Assembly (NCBI GenBank): GCA_016713865.1
Contig: JADJOG010000005.1
Location: 1 to 64,000 of the forward strand
Source of the DNA: Flavobacteriales bacterium
GTDB taxonomy: Bacteria; Bacteroidota; Bacteroidia; Flavobacteriales_F; PHOS-HE28
Length of the DNA: 64,000 nucleotides
Direction of reading: 5' to 3'
Shown: in pieces, positions 18,101 to 25,919 of the stretch
Layout: each line of letters starts with the position of its first letter
Numbering within the stretch: the stretch's first letter is position 1
Made by a program: the position numbers and the translations under genes
The notes under the pieces: model-generated
What the model was told of the DNA's origin: nothing
Databases searched by the model: none
What the model saw: only the letters and a program-made list of their open reading frames with translations

Positions 18101-18407
18101 ATCCACGAAGCTCTTCGGTGGCAAGCGCAAGGAGGAGGTCGACCCCGACCAAGTGGATGTGATCCAGTACCGCGCTGCCGACAAGCGCGTGCGTTTCGTG
18201 AACGTGAAGGTGCTGGGCACGCCCGATGATTTCAAGGTGTCGCTGGGGCGGGATAAGCGGAAGGGCGTAGGCGAAGGCCGCCTTCATCCCCGCCTCGGCA
18301 TCCAGCGGCTGCCTGAGCAGGCAGCGGCTTGCCATCGAGCAGATGATCAGCCAAATGCTCCGCGCACCACGGCGCCAGCAGCGCACCGCGCGAGCCCAGG
18401 CCCGTGA
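15117..18407 (+). CDS. AsmA-like outer-membrane biogenesis family protein
   Basis: A long protein (1096 residues from this ATG) with one N-terminal membrane helix (RILKFLLWSALAVVLLF) and a periplasmic body of repeating amphipathic beta strands. These have the His/Asp-rich alternation typical of AsmA/TamB-type proteins thought to bridge membranes and affect lipid transport. The start MHRRILKF is preferred over the ATG at 15078, which adds a non-hydrophobic leader. The conserved end is probably near GTPDDFKVSLGRDKR (about 18270). The remaining 45 residues lie antisense to the 3' end of the convergent oxidoreductase gene and look non-native, so a nearby indel or a naturally extended tail is possible. 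Confidence 0.8.
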   Translation: MHRRILKFLLWSALAVVLLFCGVLVVAYAKQRTLVQMALDEINRDMAGHISIGGSHIAPFEAFPLICIDLEDVRFRATDDTTQAPIYAFKDLYLCFRIWDLLRGYIDVRSVHADGGHLDLVLHEDGSLNLLLAKQFATADEEDDSALHIHLRDLQVRDFTFTHLQESTGQKITARIHSLQADFRSIGDSIASELKADMHLDIIGKRDTSFFYNKHIALETHLDYDMATQVLLMPHGTLKLQEIEFAAKGSIDISQEVDLDLHVHGEKPDFSLLMAFAPNELADFLGQFKNAGQIVFDGTVKGRSALGMTPHVHISFSCSDGWFENTATGKRVDELAFNGHFTNNADPTLQHAEFHLLDLNLRPGSGVFSGDFVVIDFVDPFVDVDLHCDLDLDFVGKFLNVEVLNELGGRIEVEMKLTELIDIAAPERNLARLKQGVDSELRVSDLHVRIPGHPHAIDDLDIHAQMRKGFVEIDTFSLRMATSDLRLRGSISDLPAIFHHHAKPIELKLDIDSRSLKLAELLAHDTALARTQNEEFSNLNGRMRFVTTVDGLLDHKPLPIGEFFIDDLSVKAKHYPHALHDGHADIIITDKSLRIKDLTAVVDASDLHLNGTVENHALWFSERKHGETHVAIDFRSDQLILHDLLTYQGENYLPPEYRDEVLREARFHADADLRFTDNRFRFADMRLSKLTGRMKVHPLKLEDFKGHLHVEDAKLTIDGFSGRMGRTDLAGDLRLFLGDSTAKRPWPDRLALRSSFIDLDALMNYAPEKEVNHDSVFNIFSLPFPDMELRADIAALKYHRYELKDFRTVLHLKPDHTLKVDTLSVGIAKGSIGLSGKFTAKDPYDIRFTSTVTARDIDLDALMIKFDNFGQDVLLNKNLHGRVSGTVKSTWPMHADLTPIMEKGEAQLEIEVVDGSLVQFAPMHAMADFFADKNLDLVRFDTLRNTLRLKDGVLDIPAMNLNSSLGFIELSGKQSLDLKMEYYMRIPWSLVSQAASTKLFGGKRKEEVDPDQVDVIQYRAADKRVRFVNVKVLGTPDDFKVSLGRDKRKGVGEGRLHPRLGIQRLPEQAAACHRADDQPNAPRTTAPAAHRASPGP

Positions 18408-19317
18408 GCACGGCTTCGCGTTCGCTGATGCGACCGAGGATCGGCCTGCGGTCCTTGGAGCCGGGACGAACGCCCGACCAATGATCGAGCAATTCGATCT
18501 CGCCGCTCCAGAGGCGCTCCACGCGGTCGAGCATCAGACGTTTGCCTTCATCGGTGCGGCCATTCCACACGTTGTCCCACGCGAAGGTGGAGCCGATGCG
18601 ATACACATCGTCGCCGCGCGGCACCACGAAGGCGCCGCGATGCAAGAGGCAATTCATGCCTAAGCCGCGCATGCGAACGGTGATGCCTTCGCCGCGCACG
18701 GGCACCACGCCCGGCAACAGCTTGAACGCCCCGCTGCAATGGATCAGCAAGGGCGCGCTGCTCTCGTGGACCGCGATGCCATCAGACATGCGGCGGATGT
18801 CTTCATCACGCACCTGCTGATCGGAGAAAGAACCTTCGGAGCGGAGACGCGCGCGCTGCGCGTCGATCATCGCGCGGATGTTGAGCCAGCCGCTGCGCAG
18901 CACGATGCCGTGGCCATAGGGCTGCGGGAGCTTCTCGAGACCGGGATCATGCATGGGGCCGTTGCCGATCATGCGGTTGATCTCCGGATCGCGCATGCGC
19001 AGTTGCCAGATGGCGGCCTCTTGCGCCGTGGGGAAGATCTCCGCCATCTGCAGCGGTTTCCACAGCTCGGTCTCGTAGTCGAGCTCCAATTCGCGGTAGA
19101 AGGCGCCTGCGATCGCGAGCAGCTCGGAGGCGCGCCAGGCAAGAACAGTGCGGCGCATCGAGATCGGATTCACGACGCCGGCGGCCACCCAGCTCGCGCG
19201 GCCTTCGAGGTCCGCATCGAAGACCATGACGCGCAGGCCGCGCCCCATCAGCGTCTCGCACAGCACCGTGCCAGCCATTCCATGGCCGATGATGATGGCA
19301 TCGTGGGTGAAGGGCAT
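18232..19317 (-). CDS. FAD-dependent oxidoreductase (DAO family)
   Basis: A 361-residue flavoprotein of the D-amino-acid oxidase/ThiO fold. The N-terminal dinucleotide motif is IIIGHGMAGTVL (8-19) with an acidic residue ending beta-2 (VMVFDAD). The C-terminal FAD-binding block is GVRPGSKDRRPILG followed by LTGLGSRGALLAPWCAEHLADHLL. It probably oxidises an amine; the substrate is not evident. The last 25 residues or so (after GKPLPAQ) are Gly/Arg/Pro-rich, unlike the family, and overlap the AsmA-like gene by 176 bases. The ATG at 19317 is preceded three bases upstream by GATCTTCG, a -7-like element. Confidence 0.82.
   Translation of the reverse strand: MPFTHDAIIIGHGMAGTVLCETLMGRGLRVMVFDADLEGRASWVAAGVVNPISMRRTVLAWRASELLAIAGAFYRELELDYETELWKPLQMAEIFPTAQEAAIWQLRMRDPEINRMIGNGPMHDPGLEKLPQPYGHGIVLRSGWLNIRAMIDAQRARLRSEGSFSDQQVRDEDIRRMSDGIAVHESSAPLLIHCSGAFKLLPGVVPVRGEGITVRMRGLGMNCLLHRGAFVVPRGDDVYRIGSTFAWDNVWNGRTDEGKRLMLDRVERLWSGEIELLDHWSGVRPGSKDRRPILGRISEREAVLTGLGSRGALLAPWCAEHLADHLLDGKPLPAQAAAGCRGGDEGGLRLRPSAYPAPATP
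18308..18325. other. Inverted repeat inside the convergent overlap
   Basis: GCTGCCTG and CAGGCAGC form a perfect 8-bp inverted repeat with a 2-base centre. It lies where the AsmA-like gene and the oxidoreductase gene overlap tail to tail. It could act as a bidirectional terminator if the true ends of both genes are earlier. There is no T-tract, so this is uncertain. Confidence 0.35.
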
Positions 19318-19320
19318 GCG

Positions 19321-19328
19321 CGAAGATC
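19321..19328 (-). promoter_or_regulatory. -7-like element directly upstream of the FAD oxidoreductase gene
   Basis: GATCTTCG on the minus strand, one mismatch from TAnnTTYG, ends three bases before the ATG at 19317. The same octamer precedes the M23 peptidase start at 28787. Confidence 0.3.
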
Positions 19329-19345
19329 GCGCAAGAAAGCAGCAA

Positions 19346-19706
19346 TCACGCCGCCATCAACCGCCGCATCCTGTGAATCAGCTCTTCCTGATCGTAGGGC
19401 TTCTGCACCAGTTCATTGGCGCCAGCGCCGCGCACGGTGGCGTGCAGGTGCGGCAGCTCGTAGGCCGTGAGCACAAGGATGGGCGCCACCACGCCTTGCG
19501 CGCGGATCTGCTCCACCAGCGTGAGGCCATCGGCGCCGGGCAGGCCCAGGTCGATCAGGATCATATCGGCAGGGCGCTCAGCGAGCGTTGAGGCCAAATT
19601 CGCGGCCATCGCGCAGGGCGGTCACCTCCCAGCCCGCGAGCACAAGGCGCTTCTCCAGCAGTTTGCGCACCAGGGCATCGTCCTCCACCAGAATCACGTG
19701 TGGCAT
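19346..19706 (-). pseudogene. Stand-alone response-regulator receiver domain, frameshifted
   Basis: Read from the ATG at 19706, the minus strand encodes MPHVILVEDDALVRKLLEKR and on to RDGRE, then runs out of frame and stops. The other frame resumes as ANLASTLAERPADMILIDLGLPG and continues to the stop at 19346. Joined, these give a complete CheY-like domain: acidic pair in VEDD, phospho-acceptor Asp in LIDLGLPG, Thr in LTAYE and Lys in QKPYD. The span is 361 bases, one more than a multiple of three, so there is a +1 insertion (or a 2-base loss) near 19605-19630. There is no output domain. It is either a recent pseudogene or, more likely, a consensus error. Confidence 0.8.
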
Positions 19707-19779
19707 GGCCGTTCGTACGGCGAGAAACGCATCAGGGTTGGCGAGTTCCCTTCACTTGAGAGATAGAGGGAGAGCCCAG

Positions 19780-19808
19780 TGGTGAGTGGTGAGTGGGGAG
19801 TGGTGAGT
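19780..19808. repeat. Short tandem repeat of a GTGAGTG-type unit
   Basis: Four imperfect copies of a 7-base unit (GGTGAGT, GGTGAGT, GGGGAGT, GGTGAGT) sit in the gap between the rseP 3' end and the receiver-domain gene. It is low-complexity DNA in a 164-base intergenic interval that holds no gene. Confidence 0.7.
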
Positions 19809-19870
19809 AGCGGGACCTGCAAAGTCTACTGAGGCCCCGCCGCTTTACTCACCCAGCGCACGCTTGACCC

Positions 19871-21208
19871 TTACTTGAAGATCGCCTTCAACAGATCATT
19901 CCCGTTGGCGAACAGGATGAGGCCCAGCAGCAGCACCATGCCGATCATCTGCGCCACTTCCAACACGCGCTGGTGCGGTGGACGACCGGTTACCATCTCG
20001 TAGAGCAGGAAGACCACGTGCCCGCCATCGAGCGCGGGGATGGGCAGGATGTTCATGAAGGCGAGGATGATGCTGAGGAAGGCGGTCATGCTCCAGAAGA
20101 CCTGCCAATCCCACGTAGGGCTGAAGAGCCCGCCGATGGCGCCGAAGCCGCCAATCTGCTCAGCGCCCGATTTGCTGAAGAGGAACTTCAACGAGCTCAC
20201 ATAGCCGCCAAGCGTCTCGATGCCGTTGCTGATGCCCGCAGGGATGGACTGCACGAATGAGAAATCCTCATGCACGGTTCTGAAGCCATGACCGAGCGCG
20301 ACCAACGAATCGAATGTCATGCTCTGAACACCGATGGTGCCGCGCTTGTCCACCTGCACAACAGCAAGATCACGCGCGCCATTGCGCTCGTAGCCGATCA
20401 CCGCGAAGTTCTCTTTGCTCTCGCGCACCTTCTTGCGGAAATCCTCGAACCAGAGCGTGGCCTCGCCTTCCACCGAAACGATGCGATCACCGTTGCGCAA
20501 GGCGCTGCGTGAAGCACCGGCACCTGCAATGATGCTGTCGATGAAGAAGGGAATGCGCACTTGCATCAAGGCCTTCTCGCCGCTGTCCACCGCCATTTGG
20601 CTGAACCCTTCGGGCAAGGTGATGCGCACCTCCTCGCCGTCGCGATTGATCACCAGATCGCGCGCATCGTCGAGCATGATGGCGGCTTGCGCTTCACCAA
20701 TGGACTTCGGTGCCTTGCCATTCACGCTGACGATGCGATCGCCATCGCGCATGCCTTGAGCTTCGAGGCTCTTGCTCACATGCACGCCGTAGATCGCGTT
20801 CTCGTTAGGCAGGTAGTCGCGGCCCCACACCCAGAGGATGCCGATGTAGATGAGCATGCCCAGCAGCAGGTTCACGGTGACGCCGCCCACCATGATGATG
20901 AGGCGCTGCCATGCGGGCTTGCTGCGGAACTCCCACGGCTCGGCGGGCTTGGCCATCTGCGCCTTGTCCATGCTCTCGTCCACCATGCCGCTAATCTTCA
21001 CGTAGCCGCCGAAGGGGATCCAGCCGATGCCGAACTCGGTGTCGCCGATCTTCTTCTTCACCAATGAGAACCACGGATCGAAAAAGAGGTAGAATTTCTC
21101 CACGCGGGTCTTGAACCAGCGCGCGGGCAGGTAGTGGCCCAGCTCGTGCAGCGTGACGAGGATGCTAAGGCTGAGGATGAGCTGTGCTCCTTTGATCAGG
21201 ATCTCCAT
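19871..21208 (-). CDS. rseP: RIP metalloprotease RseP (site-2 protease)
   Basis: A 445-residue inner-membrane zinc protease. The active-site HELGH is at residues 21-25 in the first transmembrane helix. Two PDZ-like regions follow (GDRIVSVNGK and GDRIVSVEGE), and the conserved NILPIPALDGGH in a C-terminal helix supplies the third metal ligand. RseP cleaves anti-sigma factors and remnant signal peptides within the membrane. The start overlaps the 3' end of dxr by 13 bases, so the two are translationally linked; this pairing of isoprenoid synthesis and site-2 protease genes is common in bacteria. The length matches the family. Confidence 0.94.
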   Translation of the reverse strand: MEILIKGAQLILSLSILVTLHELGHYLPARWFKTRVEKFYLFFDPWFSLVKKKIGDTEFGIGWIPFGGYVKISGMVDESMDKAQMAKPAEPWEFRSKPAWQRLIIMVGGVTVNLLLGMLIYIGILWVWGRDYLPNENAIYGVHVSKSLEAQGMRDGDRIVSVNGKAPKSIGEAQAAIMLDDARDLVINRDGEEVRITLPEGFSQMAVDSGEKALMQVRIPFFIDSIIAGAGASRSALRNGDRIVSVEGEATLWFEDFRKKVRESKENFAVIGYERNGARDLAVVQVDKRGTIGVQSMTFDSLVALGHGFRTVHEDFSFVQSIPAGISNGIETLGGYVSSLKFLFSKSGAEQIGGFGAIGGLFSPTWDWQVFWSMTAFLSIILAFMNILPIPALDGGHVVFLLYEMVTGRPPHQRVLEVAQMIGMVLLLGLILFANGNDLLKAIFK

Positions 21209-22368
21209 GCGGAAGGGACTCTCTCACGCGCCAATCGCCGGGCTTCGGCGTCGCTGGCCATGAGGTCGGCAAGTTGCGGATCGGGGGTGAATGGGACGTG
21301 GGCGAGGCAGTGCTCCACGAGATCGCTCATCTCCAGGAAGCCGATAGCATCCTTGAGGAAGAGCTCGACAGCGATCTCGTTGGCGGCATTGAGGACACAA
21401 GGCGCGTTGCCGCCACGGTCCATGGCATCGAGGGCGAGCGCGAGGTTGCGGAAGGTGGCGAGGTCGGGCTGCTCGAAGGTGAGCGCCGGGTACTTCGTGA
21501 AATCGAAGCGCGGCCAATTGGTCTGAAGGCGCTGCGGATACGAGAGCGCGTACTGGATCGGCAGCTTCATGTCGGGCAATCCCATCTGCGCCTTCATGCT
21601 GCCATCGCGGAATTGCACCACGCTGTGGATGATGCTCTGCGGATGCACCACGATCTCGATCTGCTCCTTCTTCAGGTTGAAGAGCCATTTCGCCTCGATG
21701 GCCTCCAGGCCCTTGTTCATGAGGCTCGCGCTGTCGATGGTGATCTTGGCACCCATGTCCCAATTGGGGTGCTTGAGCGCTTGCGCCTTGGTCACGGCGG
21801 CCAGCTCCTCGCGGCTCTTGCCACGGAACGGACCGCCGCTCGCGGTGAGCACGATCTTCTCGATGGGGTTCTCCCATTCGCCCGCGAGGCATTGGAAGAT
21901 GGCGCTGTGCTCGCTGTCCACCGGATAGATGTTCACCGCCTTCTCGCGCGCCGCCTTGGTAACGAGCGCACCAGCAACAACCAGCGTTTCCTTGTTCGCG
22001 AGGGCGATGTTCTTGCCTGCTTCGATCGCTGCCACTGTGGGCTTCAACCCGGCATAGCCCACCAGGGCCGTTAGCACGGTATCGATGCCCTCCATGGCCA
22101 CGCTCTGCTCCAACGCCTCCGGACCCGCATAGGCCTTGATTCCCTGCGGGAAGAGGGCATCCTTCACCCTCGGCAGTTGGGCCGCATCGCCGATCACCAC
22201 CGCGTTCGGCTTGAACTCCAGCGCCTGCTCGATCAGCAGATCCACCCGGTTGCCGCAGGTAAGCAGCTCCACTTGGAACTGCTCAGGCTGCTCGCGCACC
22301 ACCTCCAAGGCTTGCGTGCCGATTGAGCCGGTGGACCCGAGGATGGCGAGTTTTTTCATGCGGGGCAT
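21196..22368 (-). CDS. dxr: 1-deoxy-D-xylulose-5-phosphate reductoisomerase
   Basis: A 390-residue enzyme of the MEP isoprenoid pathway, making 2-C-methyl-D-erythritol 4-phosphate from DXP with NADPH. Diagnostic segments are GSTGSIGTQALEVV at the N-terminus, ALANKETLVVAG, PVDSEHSAIFQCL, TASGGPFRG and MGAKITIDSASLMNKGLE; the last holds the substrate and metal-binding residues. The length is normal. Two ATGs three codons apart (22368 and 22359) are possible; the second gives MKKLAILG and may be the real start. The gene precedes rseP in a minus-strand operon with a 13-base overlap. Confidence 0.95.
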   Translation of the reverse strand: MPRMKKLAILGSTGSIGTQALEVVREQPEQFQVELLTCGNRVDLLIEQALEFKPNAVVIGDAAQLPRVKDALFPQGIKAYAGPEALEQSVAMEGIDTVLTALVGYAGLKPTVAAIEAGKNIALANKETLVVAGALVTKAAREKAVNIYPVDSEHSAIFQCLAGEWENPIEKIVLTASGGPFRGKSREELAAVTKAQALKHPNWDMGAKITIDSASLMNKGLEAIEAKWLFNLKKEQIEIVVHPQSIIHSVVQFRDGSMKAQMGLPDMKLPIQYALSYPQRLQTNWPRFDFTKYPALTFEQPDLATFRNLALALDAMDRGGNAPCVLNAANEIAVELFLKDAIGFLEMSDLVEHCLAHVPFTPDPQLADLMASDAEARRLARERVPSAWRS

Positions 22369-22419
22369 TGCGGCAGAAATGTGGCCCCGCTGGATGGCGG
22401 ACGGCTCGAAGCCCTTCCG

Positions 22420-22806
22420 CTAACTCGCCTTGCGCTGCGCCTCGCTCAGCGTGTAGATCAGCGAGGCCGGTTCGCACAGCACGGCCTTATCGCCTTGCAA
22501 GGCGATGGGCGCTTTGAGCAAGGCCGGATTGTGCGTGAGCACATTCAGCCAGCCCTCGCTGTCGAGGTCGCGGCCGCGCAGGTTCTCCTGGTAGTACGGA
22601 TGCGCGCGGTTCAGCAGATCCTTGGGCCGCAGGTTCAACTGCTTCAGCACCTGGCGCACGAAAGTGGTGCTCAGGTTCACCTCGCTCACATCCTGCTTGT
22701 TCACCTTCGGCGCAAGCGAATACGCATAAGCCAATGCCTTGCGTCCCTCGCTGGTGCTGCTGTCGAAGACGAGCGTTAGCTCCTTGGCGTTGAGTGTGGT
22801 GCTCAT
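22420..22806 (-). CDS. ArsC/Spx-like thioredoxin-fold protein without the catalytic cysteine
   Basis: A 128-residue protein with the arsenate-reductase/Spx fold pattern: first strand LTLVFDSSTSEGRKALAY, then LNLRPKDLLNRAHPYYQENL, and the C-terminal LLKAPIALQGDKAVLCEP that matches the family's P-I-x-x-x-G block. The active-site loop, normally containing Cys (CxxS or CxxC), here reads DSSTSEG with no Cys, so it is unlikely to be a reductase. It may be a regulatory or structural Spx-like protein. The ATG at 22806 begins MSTTLNAKEL; the longer reading from 22905 adds unconserved residues. TATCTTCA lies upstream. Confidence 0.75.
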   Translation of the reverse strand: MSTTLNAKELTLVFDSSTSEGRKALAYAYSLAPKVNKQDVSEVNLSTTFVRQVLKQLNLRPKDLLNRAHPYYQENLRGRDLDSEGWLNVLTHNPALLKAPIALQGDKAVLCEPASLIYTLSEAQRKAS

Positions 22807-22922
22807 GGGAGAGGGTTTGGTGGCAGGGTGAAGATAAGCGGACAACGGTGGGAAACAAGGATCCTTGCCCCGAAGCAGCCGGTGAAGCGCGAGGGTATCG
22901 ACCAAGCCCAGACACGGATCGC

Positions 22923-23867
22923 TCAGCGCGAGGCAGCTCTGCGCAATCGATCATTGATCGCCCGGCCCAGTCCTTCTTCGGGGAAGCGCTCGGCGAGGAT
23001 CACCTCACAATCGCTGCTGTCCAGCTCGCGCAAGGCGGCGAAGAGATTGCGCGCGGCTTCGCTGAGATCACCGCGTTCGCTGAGCGCCACGCACCGGTGC
23101 GCCGCATGTGCTTCGCGGAAGCTGATGATGCCGATGCGCTTGCCAGCGAAACGCGGCAGCAGCGCTTCGATGTCGCCCACGTGCACAGGCGTGCGCGGCG
23201 CGTAATGGCTCTCGAGCATGCCGGGCGCCGCGGGCAGCACCTGCTTCACGGCATCCGCCACGGATCCGATCACCGCTTCGATGGCTTCCAGCGCGATGCC
23301 GCCGGGCCGGTACAGCACCCAACGATCGCCCTCCCAGCCGATGATGGTGGACTCCACACCGACCTCGCACGGCCCGCCATCGAGGATGTACGGGATGCGC
23401 TCACCGAGCTGATCGGCAACATGCTGGGCGGTAGTTGGGCTCACGTAACCGAAAGGATTCGCGCTGGGAGCGGCCAGCGGGAAGTCGAGCGCGTGCAGCA
23501 ACTGCAGCGCGAGCGGATGCGCGGGCATGCGCACGCCCACGGTGTCGATTCCACAGGTGACAATATCGGGCACCGCGTCGCGCTTGGGCAGCACCAAGGT
23601 GAGCGGGCCTGGCCAGAATGCATCGATGAGTGCTTGCGCTCCGGGCGGCAGTTCGCGCGCCACGCGATGCACATCAGCTTGCTGGCCCACATGCACGATC
23701 AGCGGGTCGAAACTGGGGCGCTGCTTGGCCTCGAAGACCTGCAGCACGGCGCCTTCATCGAAGGCGTTCGCCGCAAGGCCATAGACCGTTTCGGTGGGAA
23801 TGGCGACGATGCGGCCTTCGCGCAGCAGGTGCGCAACGGTGCTCAGGTCATTGCCGATCGTGGCCAT
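22923..23867 (-). CDS. L-threonylcarbamoyladenylate synthase (Sua5 type)
   Basis: A 314-residue protein with a full YrdC/Sua5 catalytic domain followed by a C-terminal Sua5 domain. The N-terminal domain has REGRIVAIPTETVYGLA, KQRPSFDPLIVHV, FWPGPLTLVLP, VGVRMPAHPLA and PLAAPSANPFGYVSPT. The C-terminal domain has APGMLESHYAPRTPV. It makes the threonylcarbamoyl-AMP used for t6A37 modification of ANN-decoding tRNAs. The ATG at 23867 is chosen because the conserved domain begins right after it and a TGACTTTTG element lies four bases upstream; the longer reading to 24062 runs antisense into the divergent sulfatase gene. Confidence 0.92.
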   Translation of the reverse strand: MATIGNDLSTVAHLLREGRIVAIPTETVYGLAANAFDEGAVLQVFEAKQRPSFDPLIVHVGQQADVHRVARELPPGAQALIDAFWPGPLTLVLPKRDAVPDIVTCGIDTVGVRMPAHPLALQLLHALDFPLAAPSANPFGYVSPTTAQHVADQLGERIPYILDGGPCEVGVESTIIGWEGDRWVLYRPGGIALEAIEAVIGSVADAVKQVLPAAPGMLESHYAPRTPVHVGDIEALLPRFAGKRIGIISFREAHAAHRCVALSERGDLSEAARNLFAALRELDSSDCEVILAERFPEEGLGRAINDRLRRAASR

Positions 23868-23871
23868 GCCG

Positions 23872-23880
23872 CAAAAGTCA
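23872..23880 (-). promoter_or_regulatory. -7-like element upstream of the Sua5-type gene
   Basis: TGACTTTTG on the minus strand, close to the Bacteroidota -7 box, ends four bases before the chosen ATG at 23867. Confidence 0.3.
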
Positions 23881-23948
23881 GCAATGCTCAGCTGGCAACC
23901 GCCGTCGTGTGAAGCGTGCATCATCGCACTGTCAATCAATCGTGACAT

Positions 23949-25889
23949 TTGCCGCCGATGCCGCGCCACATCGCCCTCTTGCTGAAGCTGCTGCTCTTGG
24001 GGCTGCTCACCGGCCAGGCCTTCCGCATCACGCTGTTGCTCTTGCATCGCGACCAATGGCACGATGCCACACGCGCCGAGGTGATTACCGCGCTCTTCGA
24101 CCGAGGTTTGCTATTCGACCTATACGTGAACGCATGGGTGCTGGTCCTTCCCGCTATCCTGCTCTCCATCCGCTACGCGATCGGCGCGCGCAATCCTTGG
24201 CTTGTGGTCGCCTCGCGCTGGATATGGACCACGCTCTTCCTGATCGTGCTTTTCTGCGCCTGCTCCGACCTGCCCTTCTACGCCTACACGAACATGCGCC
24301 TCACCGACCTCGCCTTGAGCACGGTGCAAACGGTGAAGCAATCGCTGAAGGAGTTGGTAAGCACGCCACCGTATCTGCTCGCACTGGCTGTATTCACCGT
24401 TTTCGCCGTGGTGGTCGTGCGGGTCACGCGGAAGTGGTTCAGCATGCTCGATGGGTCGCCCTCTCCGCTACCGGCAACAGCGCGCTGGTCCTTATTGCCG
24501 CTGCTCCTCGTACCGCTCTTCGCAGGCGTGCGCGGCACCTGGAGCCTTGACGATGCGCCCTTGTCGGCTGAGGATGCCTACTTCAGTCAGACCCCCTTCC
24601 TGAACCAGCTCGGCACCAACGCGGCCTTCAGTTTCATCGAGAGCTTCGGGCAGGACAAAGTGCGTTACATCGATGGTGAAGAGGCCATCGCATATGCTCG
24701 TTATTATCTCGGGATCGATGGCCAACCATATGAATCGCCCATTGCGCGCGATGCAGCGTACGACTCCTCCGCTGCGCGCATGAACGTGGTGCTGATCCTT
24801 GTGGAAAGCCTGAGCGCGAACCGACTTGCGCGATTCGGTCATCCGAAACGCTTGATGCCCTTCTTGGAGTCGCTGATGGACTCGTCGCTGATACACGAGC
24901 ATTTCTATTCCGCGGGAACGCGCACCTGCAATGGCGTATTCTCATCGCTTTATGGCCTGCCCTCTATCGGCGCGCGGCATCCGTTGGCGCATCCGGAAAT
25001 GGTCGCGCAGCATTTCCATGGATTACCGGGCGTGCTGCGCGATGCGGATTACAGCACGAGCTTCATCTATCCGGGCGACGCGGCCTTCGACAACATGGGC
25101 TCATTCCTGCGCGACAATGGATTCGAGCGCTTCATCAGCGAGCGCGATTTCGCCGACGATGTGCCGCGCAACAGCTGGGGCGTCACGGATCATGCGCTCT
25201 ACGGCAAAGCGATCGAGCACCTCGATTCGCTGAGCGATGCGAACAGACGGCCATTCTTCGCCACCCTGCTCACCATCAGCAGCCACAAGGGTTACAATGT
25301 GCCCGAGGATATCGCGGGTTTCGCCCCAACAAGCGCGGAAAGTGATGAGGGCATCTACGAATACGCCGATCGCGCGATGGAGAGTTCTTCGCGGCAGCCC
25401 GGTCGCGCGCATGGTTCGCGAATACCGTCTTCGTGGTCCTGGGCGCATCACGGTCAGCGATTCGATCCGCTGCACGAGGTGCCCTTGGCCTATCACCATG
25501 TGCCCTTGATCCTACATGCGCCCGGCCGCATCGCGGCTGGCGCCATGAGCGGTTTCGGCACGCAGGTGGATCTGCCGGAGACCGTGCTCGGCCTCTTGCG
25601 GGTTCCGCACGTGAACAACACCTTGGGCTTCGACCTCACGCGCTCAGCGCAACAATTGGCCTACTACTGCTCCGATCACCGCATTGCCGCGCTGAACAAC
25701 GAGAGCTACTGGATACGCACCGGTGATACGGAGCGCCTCTACGACCTGCGATCGCGCAGCACGGATGATTTGACCGCTATGCGACCTGCCGATCACGACG
25801 GTTTGAAACGCCACGCTGAGAGCATGGTGCAGGCTGCTGCTTGGCTCGTGGAGAAACGGATGGCTGGGCGACCTTCGCGCAGCCAGTGA
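23949..25889 (+). CDS. LtaS-type sulfatase/phosphoglycerol transferase with two compensating frameshifts
   Basis: A 646-residue inner-membrane protein: about five N-terminal membrane helices (to residue about 195), then an extracytoplasmic sulfatase-fold domain. Visible metal and catalytic elements are LVESLSANR and the Thr in AGTRTCNGVFSSL. Between 25380 and 25444 the frame reads ESSSRQPGRAHG and so on, unlike the family. The +2 frame over the same bases reads FFAAARSRAWFANTVFVVLG, which is exactly what is expected, and removing one C near 25445 restores GDHGQRFDP. So a 1-base loss near 25380 and a 1-base gain near 25445 mask the DHG metal motif. Homologues polymerise or modify envelope glycans; the substrate here is unknown. 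Confidence 0.85.
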   Translation: MPPMPRHIALLLKLLLLGLLTGQAFRITLLLLHRDQWHDATRAEVITALFDRGLLFDLYVNAWVLVLPAILLSIRYAIGARNPWLVVASRWIWTTLFLIVLFCACSDLPFYAYTNMRLTDLALSTVQTVKQSLKELVSTPPYLLALAVFTVFAVVVVRVTRKWFSMLDGSPSPLPATARWSLLPLLLVPLFAGVRGTWSLDDAPLSAEDAYFSQTPFLNQLGTNAAFSFIESFGQDKVRYIDGEEAIAYARYYLGIDGQPYESPIARDAAYDSSAARMNVVLILVESLSANRLARFGHPKRLMPFLESLMDSSLIHEHFYSAGTRTCNGVFSSLYGLPSIGARHPLAHPEMVAQHFHGLPGVLRDADYSTSFIYPGDAAFDNMGSFLRDNGFERFISERDFADDVPRNSWGVTDHALYGKAIEHLDSLSDANRRPFFATLLTISSHKGYNVPEDIAGFAPTSAESDEGIYEYADRAMESSSRQPGRAHGSRIPSSWSWAHHGQRFDPLHEVPLAYHHVPLILHAPGRIAAGAMSGFGTQVDLPETVLGLLRVPHVNNTLGFDLTRSAQQLAYYCSDHRIAALNNESYWIRTGDTERLYDLRSRSTDDLTAMRPADHDGLKRHAESMVQAAAWLVEKRMAGRPSRSQ

Positions 25890-25919
25890 CCAAACCAATT
25901 CAACCCAACCCCATCTAGC

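Noticed and set aside
19763..19870. Regulatory RNA between rseP and the receiver gene
   Set aside because: The only structure is a short low-complexity tandem repeat; no stable hairpin series or known motif is visible.
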